Origin: Puccinia triticina | Taxonomy: Eukaryota; Basidiomycota; Pucciniomycetes; Pucciniales; Pucciniaceae | NCBI RefSeq assembly: GCF_026914185.1 | Contig: NC_070560.1 | Location: 594,001-658,000 of the forward strand | Length of the DNA stretch: 64,000 nucleotides | Direction: 5' to 3' | Shown here: piece by piece, positions 1 to 7,800 of the stretch | How the letters are laid out: each line of letters opens with the position of its first letter | Numbering within the stretch: the stretch's first letter is position 1 | Notes under the pieces: generated by a model | What the model saw: the letters and a program-made list of their open reading frames with translations, nothing else | What the model was told of the DNA's origin: nothing | The model's database searches: none | Translations under genes and position numbers: made by a program

Positions 1-15
1 AACATCACGGTGGAC
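1..15. repeat. 36-bp palindrome, partial copy at window edge
   Basis: The first 15 bases end in CGGTGGAC and match the right arm of the 36-bp palindrome in the orientation seen at 8623-8644. The rest is cut off by the window start. Confidence 0.6.
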
Positions 16-212
16 AAGTGAGGACCAGTGGGAAGGTTCAGAATGCCTGCCACCTTTTGTGTCTACCTCCCTTTCGCCATGGCTGTAGCTTGCTACAGTG
101 GCACAATCATGCTGGCCTGGGTTATGGCTTCCATGAGTTGCAGCTAACCCGTGAGTCGCGAGTGTCACTGTTGGGGATGGAAGACCATCTGGGAGGTTAT
201 ACCTGTGCACTT

Positions 213-248
213 GTCCACCGTCATGTACGGCCGTACGTTGCGGTGGAC
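213..248. repeat. 36-bp imperfect palindrome, copy A
   Basis: It reads GTCCACC on the left and GGTGGAC on the right around a TACGGCCGTA centre, exactly 36 bp. Copies of the same length occur at 270-283/8623-8644, 8899, 13688, 61028 and 61173, with a 34-bp copy at 52103. Copy B lies 22 bp downstream in the opposite orientation. Confidence 0.85.
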
Positions 249-269
249 ATGTGCAGACATGTCACACAT

Positions 270-283
270 GTCTACCGCAACGT
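270..283. repeat. 36-bp palindrome, copy B, left part (split by Ty3 insertion)
   Basis: These 14 bases plus 8623-8644 make one 36-bp palindrome, nearly the reverse complement of copy A, once the retrotransposon and one copy of the ACGT duplication are set aside. The retroelement therefore inserted close to the centre of the palindrome. Confidence 0.85.
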
Positions 284-1101
284 TGTGGTGGACAGATCTG
301 TACACGCGTGGGAATCAGGCTTTTCGCGGCGCATGGCGCGCGCCAGGGACATCAAGGTTCAAGCCAGCAAGCCCTCAAGGCTTCCTCAAGGTTCAATGGC
401 GCGGCGTGGCGCGCTTCCTCAAGGCGTTTCAGGTCTTCTTTTTTATTTCTTTTCTTTTTGTTTCTTTTTCACGCTTCTGTTTTCCTGTCAGTTTCCTTTC
501 ATTATGTTTTGTTAAATTTCTTTTTTTTTCATTTGGCGCGCGTTGGTTAGGTTTTGTATGAGGAGGGTTGGTTTGTTTTGTTTCTGTTTGTTTGGTTTTG
601 TTTCTGTCTTGTGTCTCGTGTTGTTGTTGCGCGCGTGTGCGCGCTAGGTTGTGATGAGCTGTCTGTTAGATGTCACAAGCTCCAAAGTTTGAGTTCAGTT
701 CGAACTCCGGCTTTGGAGCGGCATGGACCTACTCTGAACAAAAAGAAAAATTCAGTTCTCCATCGAAATTCAAAGTTAGAAGTCTTGGCGCTTTCCGCCC
801 GTATCATCCGTTTTTCACACGTCTTCTAAGTTCATTACCCCGCAAAACGCCGATCTCTTCCACCTTACCGGTTTAGATCACATCCCTCATCCCGCCGGCA
901 GTATCCCCGGCTCCCTCTCAAACTCAAAACACCGCCGACGCGCATCTCCAGCCATCAGAAAAATCAACCCCCCCCAACGCTACACGACTCGTCGCGCTCT
1001 TTTACGGCCAATCGTAACCGGAGGGCATACACATCTCAGATTCATATTTTCTTTTCCCCTCCCCGAACTGCTGCCGGCCTAGCACCGGCCAGAGTTCCTC
1101 A
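284..1101 (+). repeat. 5' LTR of the Ty3 element
   Basis: It is an 818-bp direct repeat, TG...CA, collinear with 7801-8618 at a fixed offset of 7517. It has a T-rich block at about 430-620 and a C-rich block towards the end. Open frames inside it occur identically in both LTRs and are not considered genes. Confidence 0.95.
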
Positions 1102-1103
1102 TT

Positions 1104-1153
1104 TGGTCCCCCGAGCCGGGATCGAACCAGCAACCTCAAGATTTACAGTCTCG
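1104..1153 (-). other. Primer-binding site: antisense 3' half of tRNA-Tyr
   Basis: Two bases after the LTR, the sequence starts with TGG, the complement of CCA. On the minus strand about 50 nt read as a tRNA from position 27 to the CCA end: anticodon stem CGAGA/TCTTG around loop CTGTAAA (anticodon GUA, tyrosine), variable loop AGGTT, T-stem GCTGG/CCGGC with loop TTCGATC, acceptor strand TCGGGGG, A, CCA. The 5' half is absent and no intron follows position 37. Usual primer-binding sites are about 8-18 nt. Confidence 0.85.
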
Positions 1154-1381
1154 CCGATTTGGACGGATTCGAGACGCTTGGCGGTCTTTGTTTTCATTTA
1201 GAGTTTCTTTTCTTTTTTTTTAGGGTTCAGCGGCGAGGGCAAGGAGACTAGAAGTAAGTCCCTCCAATTGTGCACCTCCCGGGTTCTATCTGCTACGAGT
1301 CGCAACATTACAAGCCACATCTGTGAGCCTCGAATCTAGTTCGTTTCGTTTCGTCAGGACATCGTTTTAGAGGCGCTAGCG
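1154..1381 (+). other. Ty3 leader between primer-binding site and gag
   Basis: Untranslated leader with a T-rich tract (1201-1221) and the first intron-like module. No ORF precedes the gag start at 1382. Confidence 0.6.
1254..1357 (+). repeat. Intron-like module C1 in the leader
   Basis: It starts with GTAAGT, shares a block near TGTGCACCTCC and a block ending in GTGAGC with three other modules at 3871, 4345 and 7609, and ends in a pyrimidine-rich stretch followed by CAG. If spliced it would remove 104 nt of leader 24 bp before the gag ATG. Confidence 0.6.
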
Positions 1382-3511
1382 ATGGCCGATGCAACTGCGG
1401 GATCGTCGGTCTCAAGGATGGTTAAGATTAAGCCTCAAGACAAGACCTTGGGCTTTGACGGCTCTAATGTGGAGCGATTTCTTTCCGAGTTTCAATTCGC
1501 GGCGAAGCTGGACGGTGCGTCAGAGGCCGACATGGCGCAGCAATTACGGTTTTTCATTCGGAGCGCTGAGGTGAAGGACGTTGTGGAGACGTTAGACGGG
1601 TTTGATCCGCCTAACTGGGCGGCGTTGAAAGCGGCGATGTTGGCTCATTGGGGCAAGATTGATATCGCCCGGTTTACAACGCAAGATCTCGAGAACCTAG
1701 TTCAGGGGTGGAAGGAGAAAGGTGGTGTGGCTTCTGTTGTCGATTTTCAAGAATTTCGGAAGACCTGGCAGCCTATTCAGTCTTATCTGCTGAGGAAGGA
1801 CCATATTGACTCAGTCGAGGAGATCAAACGCCTTTATTATCAGTCCTTCTCAGCTGGACTTCAGGAACGAATCCGCGATCAATTAATCAAGGATAAAACG
1901 ATGATTACGACCTTGGATAATCGTTTTAAGCTTCCATCGTTCGAGATCTTGAAGACGGCAGTTGAGGAAGTAATGAAGACTCAGACTGCGCTTACGTTCG
2001 AAGGGTCTTGCGCGTCGGTTCCAGTCACTTCTGGCTCATTTAAGGAAGCAAATGAAGTCATGCAGAAGATCGAGCTCGATCGTCGCCCAAGAGAAGCGCC
2101 CAGTCAAGCTAGGGCTCCGGCTACGGTGGACGAGATCGAGCGTATGCTGCAGTCGTTCGAACAGCGGATGGAGCAGAAGTTTACGACGCAGGCGAGGCCG
2201 TCAACGCCGCGAGGGCGGATGGTTTGTTATTATTGTCATCGAGAGGGCCACGGTCTTGGTCGTTGCGCTGAACTGCAGAAGGACAAGGAAGAAAAATTGG
2301 TGGAGCAAAGGGGGGGCAGTTTCTTTCTCCCCAATGGTGCACTTATTCCTGTCGATTCCTCGCGACCGATCCGGCATGTGGTAGCCTCGTACAACCCAAA
2401 GGCAGCGACGGCTAGCGTTCCAGACCAGGAGTTTCGGGCGGCGTGCGGTTCTCTGGACCCTTGGCAACCACCCTCAATTTCCTCGCAGTCGTTTTCTGGG
2501 ACATATCAGGCGGACCCCGCGAAGAAGAAGCACGAGCCCCCTAAGCCTTTTAAGGCTCCTATGGTTCCCCCTGCGGCGGCGCGGCGACCTATGCGCAAGG
2601 CCTCAACACCGAAATCCGGATCGGATACGGATGGAATGGATGCGGAATCTGAGCTGTTTGAGCGGGTGCCTGCGGCTCCCTCTCCTGAAGATACGCCAAA
2701 GGACAGCCCAGCCGCTCCTGCGACGTCCAAGACAATCCCGCCGACTCCCAAGGTGCGCTTTGAGCGTGGCATCTCCAAGGACCACCCCAATGCGGCGGAC
2801 GTGATACTTAAGAAAATGTTCGACGTCTCGGTGCCGAACGTCACGGTTTCGGAGCTCTTGGCGGTGGCTCCTTCGGTTGCGGAAGGAATGAAGAAGTGGG
2901 TCTCTCGGCGGCGCGTCGAAGTCGGTGCCGAGGAGATGAAGGTGGCGTCCGGGACCTTGGCGGAGGATTCAGAAGGAGAAGGGCGGATTGATGGGATGAG
3001 GCTTTACTCTTGCCCATTGGGTTACATGCCGTGCTTGGTCGGCGATGAGGAGAGTAACGCCCTTCCGCTAGTCGACTCTGGTTCCCAGTTGAACCTAATC
3101 TCTGATTCCATGGCTAATAAGTTTAATATCAGTCCGCGCGTGAATTTTAGCTCCGCGGTGTATGGGATTGGAAACCAGGCGTGTGAGCTTGTAGGAGTTG
3201 CGGAGGATGTTCCAATTCGAGTTGGGAAGACCATCGTTGGCTCGTGTCACTTCTGGATCACGCGCATGGACGGGCTGCTCATCTTCGGTCGGCCTTTTCT
3301 CATGGACTTCAATGCTTCTCTCAATTTCGACAATCAAGTCGGCGAGAGGATTCTTCTACCAGATTCGACTGGCCGCAAGATTGAGGTCTCTTTATGTTCA
3401 GTTGATTCCGGGCGTTGGGAGCGAGACTTTCCCGGCCACGGACGTAAAGCGGTCCTTTCCCATAAAGGAAAGGCTTGTGAAGACCCGCTGGAGGGCCGTC
3501 ATTTTTTGTAG
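1382..3511 (+). CDS. gag: Gag with C-terminal aspartic protease
   Basis: A 709-residue polyprotein that forms the retrotransposon particle and carries the protease that matures it. The N-terminal third is a capsid-like helical gag region. A CX2CX4HX4C zinc knuckle (CYYCHREGHGLGRC) lies near residue 280. A long Pro/Ser/Lys-rich linker follows, and then an aspartic protease with active-site DSG in LVDSGSQLNLI near residue 565. The ATG at 1382 follows the leader directly. The frame ends at TAG 3509-3511, which immediately follows a T TTT TTG slippery heptamer, so pol is probably reached by -1 frameshifting. The length is typical for a fungal Ty3 gag-protease. There are no internal lesions. Confidence 0.92.
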   Translation: MADATAGSSVSRMVKIKPQDKTLGFDGSNVERFLSEFQFAAKLDGASEADMAQQLRFFIRSAEVKDVVETLDGFDPPNWAALKAAMLAHWGKIDIARFTTQDLENLVQGWKEKGGVASVVDFQEFRKTWQPIQSYLLRKDHIDSVEEIKRLYYQSFSAGLQERIRDQLIKDKTMITTLDNRFKLPSFEILKTAVEEVMKTQTALTFEGSCASVPVTSGSFKEANEVMQKIELDRRPREAPSQARAPATVDEIERMLQSFEQRMEQKFTTQARPSTPRGRMVCYYCHREGHGLGRCAELQKDKEEKLVEQRGGSFFLPNGALIPVDSSRPIRHVVASYNPKAATASVPDQEFRAACGSLDPWQPPSISSQSFSGTYQADPAKKKHEPPKPFKAPMVPPAAARRPMRKASTPKSGSDTDGMDAESELFERVPAAPSPEDTPKDSPAAPATSKTIPPTPKVRFERGISKDHPNAADVILKKMFDVSVPNVTVSELLAVAPSVAEGMKKWVSRRRVEVGAEEMKVASGTLAEDSEGEGRIDGMRLYSCPLGYMPCLVGDEESNALPLVDSGSQLNLISDSMANKFNISPRVNFSSAVYGIGNQACELVGVAEDVPIRVGKTIVGSCHFWITRMDGLLIFGRPFLMDFNASLNFDNQVGERILLPDSTGRKIEVSLCSVDSGRWERDFPGHGRKAVLSHKGKACEDPLEGRHFL

Positions 3512-3575
3512 ACACGGTTGATCCGGGAGGCGGCAGATCTAATTTAGGGTTCCGAAATCTCGCCGCTGGATCAAC
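3502..3575 (+). promoter_or_regulatory. -1 ribosomal frameshift signal (slippery site plus stem-loop)
   Basis: In the gag frame the codons TTT TTG TAG are preceded by T, giving the heptamer T TTT TTG at 3502-3508, of the X XXY YYZ class. After an 8-nt spacer a stem starts: GTTGATCC (3517-3524) pairs with GGATCAAC (3568-3575), with inner helices GCGGC (3530-3534)/GCCGC (3562-3566) and AGAT (3535-3538)/ATCT (3557-3560). The -1 frame is open from the heptamer to 4959. Spacing and layout match known retroviral signals. Confidence 0.8.
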
Positions 3576-4959
3576 TGCACATTCAGGAACTCAAGGCCGC
3601 TATTTTTCTTTATCTTCTCATTCTCACCAGAAAAAACAGTCAGAAAACATCAAAAAACAGTCAGAAAACCCTCAAAGCATAAAAAAAATCATTTCTTCCG
3701 GCTCCTCAGTTCCTTCGACGGTTTCCTCTCAGTTTTCTCCTTTGTCTTTCAAGTTATCTCAAGATTCGGATGTGGTTCAGGGCCCAGAGGCCTCCTTTGC
3801 GATGGATGATTCGGAAATAGTGGCCGGAAAGGAGGAAAAAGGTTTGGCGCGAGGATTGGGAGAACTAGAAGTAAGTTCCTCCCAGTTATGCACCTCCAAG
3901 GGCTCTACCGCACCGTCAAAAACATTACATGCCACATATGTGAGCCCCACCGTCGAATTTTCTCGCCTTTTCTTCTCAGCGGATCGTTCAGCCTGCCAGT
4001 CGAGCCTCCGCAATGAGGAGAAACTAGCGCCGGACTCAATTCATACTCGTCTCCGCGACGAGAATAAACTAGCCGCTATTTCATGCCTCCGGAATGAGGG
4101 AAAACTATCACCGGATTCAGTTCTTTCACGGCTCCGTAATGAGAATAAACTAGATACGTCTTCTGACGTCCTCCGCAACAAGATAAAACTAGTTCAGCTC
4201 CGCGATGAGCCTAAACTCCCGAGCCTCCGCGACGAGGTAAAACTAATTCAGCTCCGCGATGAGGTGAAACTAGCGGTATGTCGGATGGCGGCAGAAGGAG
4301 GGTATGTGTATTTTGGGACGACGGAGGGATTGGGAGAACCAAAAGTAAGTTCCTCCCAATTGTGCACCTCCGGGCAAGATGCCGCATCATTGTCGAAAAC
4401 CCTACCTCGGGCCACACTCGTGAGCAAAGCGCCGGCGTTTCTTTCTACTCTTGCAGAGAAGGCAGCTTTTGAAGATCCCGTGGAGCACCGGACGTGGCGA
4501 CTGCTGGAATGTGGACTTGGTTTGCGTGCTCAAACAGCGCTCGCGGAATCATGGCGCGGTGGAGCTCTTCTGTCCTTCGCGGCAAAATACAAGCCGGTCG
4601 CAAGGAAGATCAAGCCGGTGAACCAGCCCATGCCTCAGAATCTCAACCCCCCTCTTCGTCGTCTGTCTCTCTTTCGTGACCCGTACTGCGGCCTCTCCAG
4701 ATCATTAGCGGGGCCCTTCGCGCCACAAGGACGGGTGACTGAAGACCGGCTTTCCGTGGTAAACTTCGGTCCTGAGGGGTGGCTGTGGCCAGACGAGTTG
4801 AATCTCATCAAAAACGTGTTGGCTGAACGCAACCTGTCTATAGCATTTACGGAGAGCGAGCGCGGATTGTTGAAGGAGTCGTATGGGATGCCTTATATCA
4901 TACCGGTCGTGGAACACGAGCCGTGGCAAAAAAAAGAAGATTCCTATTCCCTCGGCTAA
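3508..4959 (+). CDS. pol: Pol 5' part in the -1 frame (linker and start of RT)
   Basis: An open frame one base back from gag, with no stop between the slippery site and 4959. It encodes a Ser/Lys-rich linker, eight copies of an LR(N/D)ExKL-type repeat (4004-4272), and from about 4590 the conserved region that precedes Ty3 reverse transcriptases, including FGPEGWLWPDEL, AFTESERGLLKESYGMPY and HEPWQ. No independent ATG is needed if it is made by frameshifting. The frame is lost at the A8 run 4928-4935, after which the RT continues one frame forward (4883-7612). Two intron-like modules (3871-3979, 4345-4456) lie in it and are open in this frame. Confidence 0.75.
   Translation, partial: VDTVDPGGGRSNLGFRNLAAGSTAHSGTQGRYFSLSSHSHQKKQSENIKKQSENPQSIKKIISSGSSVPSTVSSQFSPLSFKLSQDSDVVQGPEASFAMDDSEIVAGKEEKGLARGLGELEVSSSQLCTSKGSTAPSKTLHATYVSPTVEFSRLFFSADRSACQSSLRNEEKLAPDSIHTRLRDENKLAAISCLRNEGKLSPDSVLSRLRNENKLDTSSDVLRNKIKLVQLRDEPKLPSLRDEVKLIQLRDEVKLAVCRMAAEGGYVYFGTTEGLGEPKVSSSQLCTSGQDAASLSKTLPRATLVSKAPAFLSTLAEKAAFEDPVEHRTWRLLECGLGLRAQTALAESWRGGALLSFAAKYKPVARKIKPVNQPMPQNLNPPLRRLSLFRDPYCGLSRSLAGPFAPQGRVTEDRLSVVNFGPEGWLWPDELNLIKNVLAERNLSIAFTESERGLLKESYGMPYIIPVVEHEPWQKKEDSYSLG
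3871..3979 (+). repeat. Intron-like module C2
   Basis: GTAAGT start, then the shared blocks CCTCC, TGCACCTCC, AACATTAC and GCCACA..TGTGAGC, then a pyrimidine tract and CAG. It is 109 nt, not a multiple of three. Splicing would move the frame and meet TAG in the first 22-bp repeat, so the unspliced RNA appears to be the coding form. Confidence 0.6.
4004..4272 (+). repeat. Eight copies of a 22-bp repeat (CTCCGCGAYGAG...AAACTA)
   Basis: Degenerate copies of CTCCGCRAYGAGNNNAAACTA with irregular spacers sit exactly between modules C2 and C3. In the pol linker frame each encodes LR(N/D)ExKL. Conservation is as strong at DNA level as at protein level, so either could be selected. Confidence 0.75.
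4345..4456 (+). repeat. Intron-like module C3
   Basis: It is preceded by the same GGGAGAAC context as C2 and starts with GTAAGTTCCTCCC. It shares TTGTGCACCTCC and CTCGTGAGC blocks with C4 and ends in TTTCTTTCTACTCTTGCAG. It is 112 nt long and open in the pol linker frame. Confidence 0.6.
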
Positions 4960-7612
4960 GCTAGAGGAGTTCATCCGAGTGGTTCGCGAGCGTGTCGCCA
5001 CGGGACTCTACGAACAGTCAACGTCGAGTTACACTTCTCCGGTCTTCTGTGTTCTCAAGAGCAACGGCAAAATTCGGGTCGTCCACGATCTGCAGCCTTT
5101 GAATAAGGTTACGATTAAGGACGCGGGTGTTCCGCCCGCTACGGAGGAATTTGTTGAGTCCTTCGCTGGCCGCGCATGCTACGGCTTGGGCGATATTATG
5201 GGCGGCTACGACGAGCGCGCTCTAGACCCCATCTCTCGCCCACTTACGACTTTCGACACTCCTCTCGGGCGTTTTCAACTCACACGGCTACCTCAAGGAG
5301 CGACTAACTCCGTCGCCGTGTACCAGGCCCAAATGGTATGGATACTGCAGGACGAAATCCCGGATCACGCGGGGATTTTCATCGACGACGGCGGCATCAA
5401 AGGGCCCGTCTCTGATTACGACAACGAACTCCTCCCTTGGCACACAGGAATCCGCCGGTATATTTGGGAGTACGCTACAATACTCGAGCGGGTTCTCTTC
5501 CGCATCGAAGAATCCGGGTTAACGGTGTCAGCTTCGAAGTTGGCCGCGTGTGTTCCGGCACTAGAGATAGTCGGACACGCGGTATGCAAGGAGGGTCGCA
5601 AGATGTCGGCAAGCAAGGTGAATAAGATCGTCTCGTGGCCAACGCCGGTGAACCCTACGGAGGTGCGCGGGTTTTTGGGAGTCGTGGTTTATGTGAGGAT
5701 CTTTATACCTAAGTTGTCCGAGGTTTGCCTCCCTTTGCGGCGTTTGACGCGTAAGGACGCGGTTTGGGACTGGACGAAAGAATGCGAGGAAGCCTTCGAG
5801 AAGTTGAAAGTTATCGTCGGCAAGGACATAGTTTTGGTGAAGATTATGTACGGCTCCGGAGCGGGTCAGCTGAAGTTAGCGGTGGATTCTAGTTTCCACG
5901 CGGCCGGTGCGGTTCTTACGCAACAAGACGCAAACGGGCTTGATCGGCCTGCTCTTTACGAGTCTCTTCTGTTCTCAGACGTGGAATCTCGTTATTCTCA
6001 GCCCAAACTCGAGCTGTGCGGCGTAGCGCGGATTCTCAAGAAGATGCAGACTGTACTCTGGGGCCAGCACTTCGAGCTTCAGGTCGACGCACATTCTCTG
6101 ATTGAGATGATCAACGCACCCAGTCTTCCCAATGCGCCCATGACGCGTTGGGTTGCTTTTATTCAGTTGTTTTCCTTCGAAATCGTACACCGGCCGGGAA
6201 AGTCTTTTACCATGCCCGGCGGCCTCTCAAGACGACCTCGAGGTGACGACGAGTCGGACCCCCCTTCAGATTTCGACGAAGAGGCACCTCACATCATAGC
6301 ACGACACTCCTACGCGGTGGCCGCTGAGGAAGCTTATACAGGCTATCAGGAAGGCTTTTGGCGCTGCATGGAGCTGTTTCTAGCTACGCTGCTCAAGCCG
6401 GACGGGATGGACGCGAAGGATTTTCGAGCGTTGAAGCGCCGGTCGGCGGATTTTTTCTTGCAAGCCGGAAGACTGATGAAGAGGGGAAGTCCTCTACCTC
6501 GCATTGTAGTGACCATCCCGGCGAAGCAGCAGGAGATACTGACTAAGCTTCATGAGGATCTGGGCCATAGGGGCTCCACGGAGACGTACCGACGGGTCGC
6601 AGAGCGCTTTTGGTGGCCGTCGTTGAAGGAGGCGGTTGTCAGGTGGTGTCGCAGCTGTGAGGCGTGTCAGAAAAAGGACCTCAGGCGCCCGCAGGAGCTG
6701 CGCTATCCTACGGGGGAGACGACAGTTTTCGGGCGAGTATCCATGGACGCCGTTCACCTAAAAGCTGGCGGCGCTAAGTACTTGATTGTTGCGCGCGACG
6801 ATTTCTCCGGTTGGGTCGAAGCCAAGATTCTCAATAATTTGACGTCGGAGGCCGTGGCAGCGTTTTTGCAGGAACATTGGACCATGCGCTATGGCCTCGC
6901 GCAAGCTTATTCCACCGACGGCGGCTCTGAATTTGGTGGCGCGTTGGCGGCCATGCTCCGAGCTCTACCCGGTCAACATCGCGTGTCTACGCCTTACTAC
7001 CCTGAAGGTCAGGGCATGGTGGAGCGAGGCCATGGTCCTCTCAAGGCGGCCCTAGTGAAGCTGGCGGGCGAAAGCGGCAAGAATTGTCGCAAATTCCTGC
7101 CGTTGGTTTTGTTTGCCGACCGCATTTCAACAAAACGGACCACGGGCTATTCCCCTTTCGAGCTTGTCTTCGGCCAGCGGGCCGTTCTTCCTTTGGATCT
7201 GGAGATTGAATCCTACCTCGGGGTCGACTGGGATTCCGTACGAGACACTGCCGACCTGTTAGTTGCGCGCTCTCGGCAATTAGAGCGCAGTGAGGAGACG
7301 CGCGAACTCGCGTACAAGAAGATGATGGACGCGAGGGGAGAATCGGTACGGTATTGGGAGGAGAAGAACGCGTCACGGATCCGGGAGCCGCTCAAATCGG
7401 GTGATCAGGTTTTAGCGTACAACCGGTCACTGGAAGTGCAGTGGGGTCAGTTGTTTGCGCATCGTTGGAACGGCCCGTATCGCGTCGTGGAGCAGGTACA
7501 AGGGGGCTCTTATGTCTTGGCGGAACTGGACGGCACGGAGCTCAAGCGCCGCTTCGTTGCGGATCAAGTGAAAAGGTTCTTTTCCCGGGAGGACATTGCT
7601 GACCACAAGTAA
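4883..7612 (+). CDS. pol: Pol: reverse transcriptase, RNase H, integrase
   Basis: The Ty3 polyprotein that copies element RNA into DNA and integrates it. Meaningful coding starts just after the A8 run (about 4935). RT: IRVVHDLQPLNK, the LPQGATNS block and a FIDD catalytic motif where YxDD is usual (about 5385). RNase H: KLAVDSSFHAAGAVL. Integrase: HHCC zinc finger (HEDLGHRG ... CRSCEAC), catalytic core D (SMDAVHL), D (YSTDGGSEF), E (MVERGHG), and a GPY/F-like module (RWNGPYRVVEQ, GGSYVLAELDG). No chromodomain was seen. The stop TAA at 7610-7612 overlaps the GTAAGT of module C4. The upstream RT start is in another frame, so this copy is probably defective by one extra A, unless a second frameshift occurs. 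Confidence 0.93.
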   Translation: MGCLISYRSWNTSRGKKKKIPIPSAKLEEFIRVVRERVATGLYEQSTSSYTSPVFCVLKSNGKIRVVHDLQPLNKVTIKDAGVPPATEEFVESFAGRACYGLGDIMGGYDERALDPISRPLTTFDTPLGRFQLTRLPQGATNSVAVYQAQMVWILQDEIPDHAGIFIDDGGIKGPVSDYDNELLPWHTGIRRYIWEYATILERVLFRIEESGLTVSASKLAACVPALEIVGHAVCKEGRKMSASKVNKIVSWPTPVNPTEVRGFLGVVVYVRIFIPKLSEVCLPLRRLTRKDAVWDWTKECEEAFEKLKVIVGKDIVLVKIMYGSGAGQLKLAVDSSFHAAGAVLTQQDANGLDRPALYESLLFSDVESRYSQPKLELCGVARILKKMQTVLWGQHFELQVDAHSLIEMINAPSLPNAPMTRWVAFIQLFSFEIVHRPGKSFTMPGGLSRRPRGDDESDPPSDFDEEAPHIIARHSYAVAAEEAYTGYQEGFWRCMELFLATLLKPDGMDAKDFRALKRRSADFFLQAGRLMKRGSPLPRIVVTIPAKQQEILTKLHEDLGHRGSTETYRRVAERFWWPSLKEAVVRWCRSCEACQKKDLRRPQELRYPTGETTVFGRVSMDAVHLKAGGAKYLIVARDDFSGWVEAKILNNLTSEAVAAFLQEHWTMRYGLAQAYSTDGGSEFGGALAAMLRALPGQHRVSTPYYPEGQGMVERGHGPLKAALVKLAGESGKNCRKFLPLVLFADRISTKRTTGYSPFELVFGQRAVLPLDLEIESYLGVDWDSVRDTADLLVARSRQLERSEETRELAYKKMMDARGESVRYWEEKNASRIREPLKSGDQVLAYNRSLEVQWGQLFAHRWNGPYRVVEQVQGGSYVLAELDGTELKRRFVADQVKRFFSREDIADHK
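4928..4935 (+). other. A8 run with +1 frame break in pol
   Basis: Conserved RT-start residues (HEPWQ) are in frame 1 before the run, and the continuation (KIPIP, then RT) is in frame 2 after it. One A too many explains this best, as a mutation or a base-calling error in a homopolymer. Confidence 0.75.
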
Positions 7613-7731
7613 GTTCCTCTCCAAGTGTGCACCTCCCGGGTAGTTACTACCGCGTATCGTCAAAACCCTACTCTATGCCACGCTCGTGAGCACCGCGGAG
7701 GCCCCCGGTTTGTTTTCCTTTCTTTCTCTAG
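7609..7731 (+). repeat. Intron-like module C4 after pol
   Basis: GTAAGTTCCTCTCC start, shared GTGTGCACCTCCCGGG and GCTCGTGAGC blocks, and a long pyrimidine tract ending TTTCTTTCTCTAG. Its GTAAGT contains the pol stop codon. It is 123 nt, a multiple of three, so splicing would remove the stop and keep the frame open into the 3' LTR. Confidence 0.6.
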
Positions 7732-7791
7732 GACTTGGATTTTCTTTAGGCACGGGCATTGGACGAGCAGTCTAGGGACAGACTGCAAGTC

Positions 7792-7800
7792 GTGGGTGGA
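7792..7800 (+). promoter_or_regulatory. Candidate polypurine tract
   Basis: GTGGGTGGA directly precedes the 3' LTR, where plus-strand priming is expected. It is short and has two pyrimidines. Confidence 0.45.

Noticed and set aside
554..829. 91-codon ORF in the LTR, repeated at 8071-8346
   Set aside because: It is identical because the LTRs are identical; T-rich composition, no motif. Not a gene.
2506..2844. 112-codon minus-strand ORF inside gag
   Set aside because: Antisense shadow of a G+C-rich coding region with domains on the plus strand.
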